Source: Phorcus lineatus (lineage: Eukaryota; Mollusca; Gastropoda; Trochida; Trochidae). Taken from it: a stretch of 64,000 nucleotides of DNA. The notes beneath the pieces are model-generated. The model had not been told where the DNA came from. It was given only the letters and a program-made list of their open reading frames with translations, and made no database searches. Within the stretch, counting starts at the first letter, position 1. Every line of letters begins with the position of its first letter. The position numbers were made by a program, and so were the translations under genes. Location: contig OV121090.1 of the NCBI GenBank assembly GCA_921293015.1, forward strand, positions 20,226,304-20,290,303, in the 5' to 3' direction. Below, in pieces: positions 56,069 through 64,000 of this stretch.

Positions 56069-59000
56069 CTAAAAAAATAAACTAGACCTAAACTTAGAAA
56101 AATATAACTATAAGAATGATAAGTTTGTATATGTATTTGTACTTATTATTGTCACTTGTGAAAAAAAGTTAGTCATTGATTTCTAGGTCAATATTAACAC
56201 CATACATTGAGTACATTGATGCAAGCAGCATCTCTTATGCAATTGCAATATCCCGAAAATTATTTTGACAAATAGGACGTTACTCTTAGGTTCTAAAGTT
56301 ATTTCATTGTTGTATATTCCCTGATTTACTTCTTTCTATTTGAGTCGCACGTCGCCGGAATTCGATGCCAAAAGTCGAACTAATAAGTTTTGAAGACTCG
56401 ATGAAGGATCGAAAGAAAGTTATCTTTAGCATAATTTCTACAAAGACAGACATAATGATCTTTTCAGATCGTCATCAGCATATGAAGTACCAGCATTAAG
56501 GTAAATATTTGACTTACCATGTAAACAAAAGTACAATGATACCCCATTGGAAATGAACAAATCTGTTATTACTTTTTTCAGTGACTTTAAAAAGGGATTC
56601 TAGAATAGTTTGTTCTATTTAAAGCAATATATATGATTAAATCAAGGAAACATTTATTCTTATCGTGGGAACTATTTGTTGTACAATGTATGTGCGTCAT
56701 AGATATCAAAGTAGTCCCATTGAGTTGAAATCGAATAGGTGAACTTCGAAATGAATAATGAAGAGATGTCAAAATGACACGGTAGTCCAATTTGAAACAT
56801 ATATTTGTCAATTCAGTTTAAATGTATTATAGCTCGTTATCTGTGTTTGTTTGAAATGAACGGGTCTCAGGAAAGTTGTTTTTTTAACAAGACAACATTT
56901 TTTATTTAATAAAAGGATTTCCTTAACGGACATTTCAAGTTCAGTTGAATTAGCGATTCCGTATCCCTACATACATTGATTCAAGGGAGTTAATACTAAA
57001 ATGGAGACGTGTAATTCTAGCTTCATACACAACACCTATGTACGACAACAGATAATCGGGTTAAGTAAAAAGGTATCTTTGACCCCCTGAAGAATATAAA
57101 TTTTGTATAAACTGACAGAGGTGAAATTTTGGGCCCCTGGAAAAGCGCGCTTTATTGACATCGTTATACTTTATACGTGCTTCGAAATGGGATGCTTCAA
57201 ATACATTCTCTTAGCTTGTGCAATGTTTATTCAGATTTGCTTTCTTTTTACAACAAATAGTCTCTTGGGCATTTATGACGAGGGATATGCAATACCTTTC
57301 ACAAAGATCAGTAGCCGATGGTCTTAATTCACTAGATTGTATTGTTACCATATTGTACGTTGGTCATGTTATATGGAATTAGTCGTTACCACAGATGTGC
57401 TATCGATAACGTTTATAAGGTGATAAAGAATATGCTAAAAGCTCCTGGAATCGTGTTGTCTTATATATGTTTGTGATTTTCAGACTTTCAACAATTTGTC
57501 TGATGATTGTTTGACAATTTACGGTATGTTTTCCCGTGCTCATTGCGTTTTGAAAATCTTATATTCAAAGTAAGTGTTACTTAAGCTTTATATATAGTGA
57601 ACAACAAAGAAAAACCGAAATGTTCAACTTTTAATTTACTATGGGAAATGATTGTTTAAAAAGATAGCTGCTATGGTTCAATTTGGGTAAAATGTTGTTT
57701 TAAAAAATCGCATCGTGTATATCTTTTCTATACCTTATTAATTCACTTTTCTTCTCCTTTTCAGTATATCATATATTTACCACATTTCCTATTTGTATCA
57801 TGACATATCGAGGACAGTTTATATATATCAAGTTGCAACAAGTAGTAATTGACCTAGATTTCTCTTTGTCCAGGTGAATTAAAATTCAAAAATTAAAATT
57901 TCGAATTCTAAATTTCCCTTTGCCTTTGTTTGGCTCCTTGAATGTATGAATGAACAAATGTACTGTACAAGGGGTGCAATATACACCAGGTACGAAGAAC
58001 ACATGCTTTGCGCCTGCATTACCAGTCTGCCCAAAACATAGGTAATTGGCAAAATAAAATTCCGAAATAATTATTTTTTTGCCGGATTTGGACAGCTTAC
58101 TTGTGTTGCTCTGTGTACCTTCTTATAACTTTACAATGTTATTTATTCATTACCGAAATCAACTTCATGGTTCATATCAAAATGTTAATTACTTCTGAAT
58201 TAGCATTCCTAAATTTGTGTGGTTTTAGTTAAGTCATAGCCTTTAGTTATTTGTAGGTTCTATCATTTCTAGTGAATTTCTGAAAAATACAAATAGTTGA
58301 TTATTGATACCATCAGTAACTTTTAATCAGACATAAACATTCAAATCTTTCTTCTCAAGCTTGGTCAATCAAATATTTTGCTAAATTATTATATCAATAT
58401 CGTTGACAGGTCATATCACATAATAGCATCGAAAACGTTATCAATAGACAATGAATTATACAATTAGACAATTTTATACATGATTATTTTCAACGTATGT
58501 TTCATTGATTAGTGAAAGCTGATAACTTGCAAATAATAATAGTGTTGTCATTGCTCAACGTTAAAGAGAATTTATCCCTATTTCTATGTAAACAATAGTT
58601 TTTAGGTCCATAAACATTATGTGTTTAATGCAATATACCGATTTTACATTGTACATTACACAACAGATTTACAAGAAGAAGTCATTTCACTCTATAGTAA
58701 TAACTCTTTTGCATAACTGAAAAGTAATATTTTATTCATTAACGCGATAGGCATTTCAGTAGTATGTTGTTACTGGTATGTTTTCGTCATAAATACTAAA
58801 ATCTGCTCAACTATCAATTAAGGCAAAATGAAAAAACTTAAACAATATCCGATTGCAAACTCCAAAAAATTAAAGTTATGTATTTCATATTTCGTCTTAT
58901 TGTATGTTTTGTAAATTAAGAAAAACTAAAACATCTTCTAATTTCGTTTTTTTTAAAATGAAGTTATGCTTTATGCTTTATGCTTCAGAGATAAGTAATT

Positions 59001-60212
59001 AATCATGTTCAAGATTTTAGAAGTCATATACATGTATATCAAATACCAACATTCTTTTGAGAAGAATAAAAATTGTTTTGGAATGTCCATAAGCAGTTAA
59101 ACAAAGAAGGCAAATAGTTTATTGCAATATCAAAATCTATCCCGAAATATGAACCTTTTATTGCTACGTAGATGAATTGATGTCTGTATTATGTTTACCA
59201 CGTTTTTGTTTCACATTGTCTACGATCCTAAATTACTAATAGTTTAAGTTAGAAATATGATACGATTTTGAAATCATTAATAATAACTTTAAGCTACACA
59301 GGATGATTGATCCAGTCTTAAAGTTTCATTGATCTCAGAATTTCGGTTATCAAATTCACTTCTTGCAATAAAATTGTAAGTTGTGTGTCCATGGAAACAT
59401 CAACTTACTTTTTATGTTCACATTTTTACATCATTGTTTCACAAACAAAGTTATCATTTAATAAGGTATGTCTGAACTCTGGCATATCTCTGGTAAATCT
59501 CAGATGAGCTACCTTGGAATCAGCTAGATATATAAGTAGCAAAAAGGTATATTTACAAACAAGAAATTATTAGAAGCTAGGACTTACTGTATAAGATCAC
59601 CAACATAGCAACGTCTAAAACAAAAACATATAAACGATAAAACAATCCAAACGATTGATTGCAAAGACCCAAAGGCAATACAAGACATGATGGTTTTTCA
59701 ATATCATTACTTTCATTTTGCTTCATGAAGGTCTTACTTAAAGTATTAGTTCTTGTCCAGGAACACAATTTGAGAAGTGTTTCCATTGAATGTTAAAACA
59801 CAACAACAACCGTAAAAGAAATATGATTTACATATGATATAAAAAGATAGTACAAGATCAGACAGTGTATATCAGTTTGTGATTTCAAGTAAAGAGGCGA
59901 GATGAAACAATTTTATCTGTCTAAACGTAAACATATATTGATTGCATAATCAAACTGTTAACAGACCATTGCTAGATAAAACCAAGTTTACAAAATTGCC
60001 TTTATATGTGAATTGTCTTTGGATAACTTTCCCTTATTCCGTTATTCCGTAGTATTACCTCGTCTCAAAATTTCACAGAAAAGGAGATTAGCTCTTGACC
60101 GCATTTTCCCTTATTTCGGATCATCAGTAATTTGTTCATCAATCATCTGACATGTGGTTCATTATATAGGCAAGATAAAAATAGACCACACTATTGATAA
60201 CACATTATCAGT
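56069..60212. other. AT-rich stretch, only weak candidate exons
   Basis: At 57190-57327 (plus) MGCFKYILLACAMFIQICF looks like a signal peptide or membrane segment, but the frame ends after 46 codons. At 59588-59700 (minus) a frame with GLFYRLYVFVLDVAMLVILY ends at a good donor (GTAAGTCC), but no acceptor was settled. An X-box-like GTGTCCATGGAAAC (one mismatch) lies at 59385-59398. None is enough to call a gene. Confidence 0.4.
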
Positions 60213-60421
60213 TTATAAAAGCCTGGCTATAACCTTCTGGTTAATGGGTTCAGTTAAAGCTCTTTGGATAATATGCGGTAGAATCAATTCCAGTTGGTGT
60301 CGTGTTGTAACCTTCAGCAATTTGTTTGGTAATAACTTTATATTATGCACAACCAATATTGCATCGATTCGATCATTCTGTTGCAGGCGCTGGTAATTGT
60401 GGGCTTGTGGGATCATTGGTC
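60213..60421 (-). pseudogene. Possible second STAND-like NTPase exon
   Basis: After TTTGACATTACAG the minus strand is open for about 68 codons to a stop: a YQRLQQNDRIDAILVVHNI stretch, then KLLPNKLLKVTTRHQLELIL. The order hydrophobic strand followed by LLP.K.L.VTTR resembles Walker B to sensor 1 of STAND NTPases, but the spacing is too short and the acidic residue is missing. No P-loop exon lies near. Could be a decayed relative of the 55-56 kb fragment or chance. Confidence 0.2.
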
Positions 60422-61130
60422 CTGTAATGTCAAACCTTTCCAATCCTGATTTTTAATAAAAAGTCTTTCCAATTTGAACTGAGCAATTGATGCTAATCTA
60501 TATTGCCATAAAAATATAACGAAAAGGTTAGCGTTGAAAGGGATGTTTAAATTTTCTTTGATGGTCATAGTAATACAATTTGAAATTGAAATTGTATGTC
60601 GCTAATTTCCTTAGACAATTGAAACAGATGAATCATTAATTATAAGATATCCTTAAATATATGTTACCATATTGGTTTGATTGCAATGTTTGAACCAAAG
60701 GGTAAACCCTATTTTTTAAATAAATTAATGACCTGATTTCTAAATACATATATGAACCGACAAAGCTAATGTTGCATTTCCTTATGCGGTGGTAACTTTG
60801 CAGAGATCAACCTCATTTTAATACTATAAAATGTATTATCCATCTCAATCTGCTACTCATGCAATGCATTCAAAAGTCGGTTGGAGAGAAAAAGGGTATT
60901 TTAAAACGTCCTCATACAATACACATTTAATTAGTCACGTTTGATATGTGTAATGGTTTATGCTATCAGCATCACCAATAGTGCTACCTGAGTAATGGGG
61001 AGGGATGATTTGGGTTAATGATTCAATGACAGATTCAATTATAGGATCGTCTGGGTAGAAGAATGTGTACTAAAATGGATTTTAATGGAGAAAATAAATA
61101 GTGCTAAATAATAAAATGTATCATAAGAAA
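60422..61130. other. Gene-free stretch
   Basis: Nothing recognised on either strand. Confidence 0.5.
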
Positions 61131-61167
61131 GAGAGAGAGAGAGAGACAGACAGAGAGAGAGAGACAC

Positions 61168-61212
<45 letters not shown>

Positions 61213-61264
61213 GAGACAGAGACAGAGAGACAGAGACAGAGAGACAGAGACAGACAGACAGACA
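61131..61264. repeat. Compound purine microsatellite (GA)n(GACA)n
   Basis: 134 bases of GA, GACA and GAGACA units, all purine on one strand except the C of GACA. The 97-codon frame with repeated Arg/Glu/Asp/Thr/Gln across it is an artefact. Confidence 0.97.
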
Positions 61265-62577
61265 ATTTATAAACATGAGCACAGTTTACACGAGTTTTAG
61301 TTTGGGACTATATCATTATTCTGATGAGGTGATGGTACAGATAATCTTTGTAGAAAGATATAGCAGGTATAAATCTAAACATGTAAAGACATGAATACAA
61401 GCCCTGCTAAGTATACTTTAACAACGTATTTGCTTTTTTAACTCTTTGAGAAACTCGTTGAGAAAAAAAAATATGTATACAAAAGAGAACCCATCTAAAA
61501 GTCATCTTGTATTCATTTTAATTATATTTTGCCCTTCACAATTTTCAATATATTATTTTCATCGGTTTATGTCACAGGTTTATTTATTGTGCGTCATTTG
61601 TTTGAAGGCTTTTACACCAATTGCGTGTTAGATGTAATTTGAAGGCAGTGAGTGTTGACAAGGTTTAACATCAGCAATTCAAACATTCAGGTCCCAACGG
61701 AATAGTTGGATTCGATTCTCCACTTGTGCTGTAAAGCAGCATATTGGTTCATTAAACAGAAAGGCGATGGCGTTTTTGCATTAAGTATTGATCATTTTCA
61801 TACAGTTTAAGTGTAACTAAAGTTTTAGCCGTTCATGAAGAACGTAAAAGTCTTTAATAAGTGGTACATGATTTTTAATGGTTTATATCATCTAAATGTT
61901 ATTATATAAAAACATGAAACAAAAGGGTTATGTGCACATGTGCTCAAAATGCTCACTTATGATTTACCATATCGGTAATAATACTATATAACAAGCTCAT
62001 GACACTACTTTTGAAATTATATATTTAAATTGGGTTAGAAATAATTCTAGAATACAAACGTCAGTGGTTTTAATGTATCAGAAAGTACATTAAATCTTTG
62101 ATAATCATTGAACCGTAGTTAAAATGGCAGTTTATTCATTCAAGTCTATGATATAAACGGTATTTCCGTTGCACCAATTAAAAATCTGCTGTCTTGTCTT
62201 GATTCAATAAATATTTAGTGTTTGAGAGAGACATCAGTTAGCAATTCCCGTATATTTATTATCAAGTCAAAAGCCTCGTAATGTTGACATCTGGTTATTC
62301 AAATCTATTCATTGCTGGTAATTTGTAAATCAATGAGCAAAAACACTCGGCCGAACATTATTTCTGGGAGTGGGTAAATATGCTCCAAACGTTGCTGTGA
62401 ATGGAGACATGGGTTGGATTCCTCTAATTATCAGACAATGGATATTCATTGTTAGACACTATTGTCGTTTTAAGAAAATGCCTCATAAATTACATAAAAA
62501 TGTTTATAGGTTGTCGGAGGATTGTGCCGGTTGACGTGTAAAATAATCGAGTTTCCGGGTGAAATCAAAGCCGAATG
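61265..62577. other. Gene-free stretch
   Basis: Nothing recognised on either strand. Confidence 0.5.
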
Positions 62578-63290
62578 TGGAAGAATATGACAGTACTAAA
62601 CGTGTATGCGACCGTGTGGATGATATTTGTATGCAGAAGTATTTGAGGGAATGGTATGAGTCAGTACATAAACCAAGCGGTAGAACGGGAAATAATAAAT
62701 TAAGAACGTATCGAATGTTTAATAATGAGTATTGATGTGAAAGTTATGTGAGTATGAGTATGCTCCTATCATACAACCCTGCCTTCTAAAGATTCAAATA
62801 TGGTACTGGTCCTCTGCATTTGGAAACAGCCAGATATACAAATAAGGACGTGAATGACAGAGTATGATTTCAGTGTTATGAAAGTGTTGAGGATGAAGAT
62901 CATGTACTTTTACAATTTCCTGTGTATAATGAGATGTGTGAACGGCTGTTTGAAAATGTCTGTTTTAGCTATCCCAACTTTAAAGAGCCCTGTGATGAAG
63001 ACAAATTAGTTTTACTTTTTAAATACAATGTCTTTTTTACTGCCAAAACCTGCTTCTATATTTTCCAAAAAAGGAAACATATTTTGTATGGATAGTTTTA
63101 TCTCTGTGTACATATCTTACATATTCTATATTTACAGTATAAACCTACGATATTTTATTTCTCTTAATCTAGTCTCTCATAACCCTTAGAGGGTGGCTCA
63201 CTTTTATGCCGTTTGACATTGTACATTTAAATGTATTTTATGTGAGGTGAGACTCAAATAAACCATTTGTCTGTCTGTCTTATGTCTATG
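62578..63290 (+). pseudogene. 3' remnant of a LINE (non-LTR retrotransposon)
   Basis: Plus-strand pieces read YLREWYESVHKPSGRTGNNK, LRTYRMFNNEY, then KYGTGPLHLETARYTNKD, ESVEDEDHVLLQFPVYNEMC and ERLF. This is the order of the C-terminal region after the reverse transcriptase in LINEs of molluscs and other invertebrates (KLRTYR, PL.IE..RY, VEDE.H, CP.Y...R). In-frame stops after NNEY, after NPAF and after NDRV show that it is dead. A 3' UTR of about 150 bp follows, ending AAATAAACC and CTGTCTGTCTGTC. The 5' nine-tenths are missing, as usual for LINE insertions. Confidence 0.8.
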
Positions 63291-64000
63291 TGTTTGAGTG
63301 TAATTATTTAAATGAATAATGAGAGTTTTGAATATATACAGGTGCAAATGGCCTGATGAACCACTTATATCACTGACGGAGAAAATAAACAAATCATGAC
63401 TGAATGTTGTTTTAAACTCAAGGATAGACCTCAACGATGTAAGAAACAAATTCACAAAGTAAACTGTTTAGAATATCTTAAGTAAATATAATTGAGATTT
63501 TAAATATCACTCACATCAAAGGATCTATTAAATAGGTTTGTGTTGGCCTACATAACTCTAAAAATTACTAAATGGAGTTTTTTTTCATTTACCTGTTAAC
63601 AGTGGACTTAAACATGTTTTGCTTTACTTAAGCTAACACGTTATTGTGTTTTTGTAATTGGATAACGTAATTCTCATTGTAAGATCTAAAATTGTCAATA
63701 AAATTTTCCGTAGCAAATATTTTTGGGATCATAAGATTCATGTCACATGATTTTGAATTACTTCATTAAGCATACAGGACAAAAACTATTCTCATCACAC
63801 CGCAATTGTTGATCGAAATGTATACATAGAGAACAAAGTTAAGCACCCCCCTATTTTCAAAATTGCAAAATGCATCTGTGGAGAAAAATACGACAATATG
63901 ACTAAATGGATTCCCTTGACATAGAAACTAAAGTTTTTCGTGACTTCGTATCTATAAAATCATCATACATGATTTTTCACCCAAAATAACTATCGTCCGT
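63291..64000. other. Gene-free stretch to the window end
   Basis: One minus-strand frame of 83 codons (63204-63455) overlaps the LINE tail and is not coding. Nothing else seen. Confidence 0.5.

Noticed and set aside
57103-57327. Plus-strand frame with a signal-peptide-like stretch
   Set aside because: Stops after 46 codons from its ATG, no donor in frame, no family.
59577-59786. Minus-strand frame with one hydrophobic segment and a good donor
   Set aside because: Upstream border not found and the hydrophobic stretch alone is weak in AT-rich DNA.
61101-61394. 97-codon frame rich in Arg/Glu/Asp
   Set aside because: Translation of a GA/GACA microsatellite.

Overview
The window reads as AT-rich animal nuclear DNA, most probably from a mollusc and plausibly a vetigastropod such as an abalone. 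The genus-level guess is an inference from a tRNA-derived SINE whose 3' end reads GCGGCGTTAAACACC followed by CTCAC-type repeats. There is no bacterial gene density, no operon and no ribosome-binding site. Coding signal appears as short exons with GT/AG borders scattered in long introns, plus transposable elements of several classes. Most of the window is non-coding.

Region 1 (1-22 kb). The minus strand carries pieces of a secreted or membrane receptor gene: two exons that together give a CUB-like domain (4587-4810 and about 535-797, phases agree) and a phase 1-1 exon with a complete LDL-receptor class A module (284-409). The gene runs off the left edge. A possible signal-peptide exon lies far upstream at 19.4 kb. 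A separate plus-strand terminal exon (1675-1916) sits antisense in its intron. The same region holds a dead Tc1-like transposase (11.4-12.2 kb), a PIF/Harbinger-type MITE (13883-14194), a nine-unit 116-117 bp minisatellite (15030-16078), an RFX X-box next to the candidate first exon, a CpG-richer island (20.3-21.3 kb) and a full-length SINE with a 12-bp target duplication.

Region 2 (22-34 kb). This is mostly AT-rich sequence without recognisable genes. It has a 105-bp tandem repeat (four units), a 150-bp duplication and diverged copies of sequences that recur at 48-51 kb.

Region 3 (33.8-40.0 kb). A young Ty3/gypsy-type LTR retrotransposon with 1.13-kb LTRs that differ at only two sites I could find. 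It is defective: the gag-protease junction lacks the zinc knuckle and protease active site, and the integrase core is gone, leaving reverse transcriptase-RNase H and an out-of-frame C-terminal chromodomain. Each LTR contains an exact 55-bp repeat whose two copies end at a matching splice donor and acceptor.

Region 4 (40-64 kb). Four diverged copies of a roughly 200-bp exon-plus-intron sequence recur every 3.5-3.8 kb on the minus strand (42.4, 46.2, 49.7, 53.4 kb). Beyond the last lies a three-exon, phase-consistent fragment that resembles a STAND/NACHT-type P-loop NTPase (55143-56068) with a degenerate Walker A. I read this as the decayed or decaying edge of an expanded gene family, possibly NLR-like; that is an inference. 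An apparently intact Tc1/mariner DD34E transposase gene (51044-52054) sits between inverted 30-bp identical segments. The right end has a purine-rich microsatellite and the 3' remnant of a LINE.
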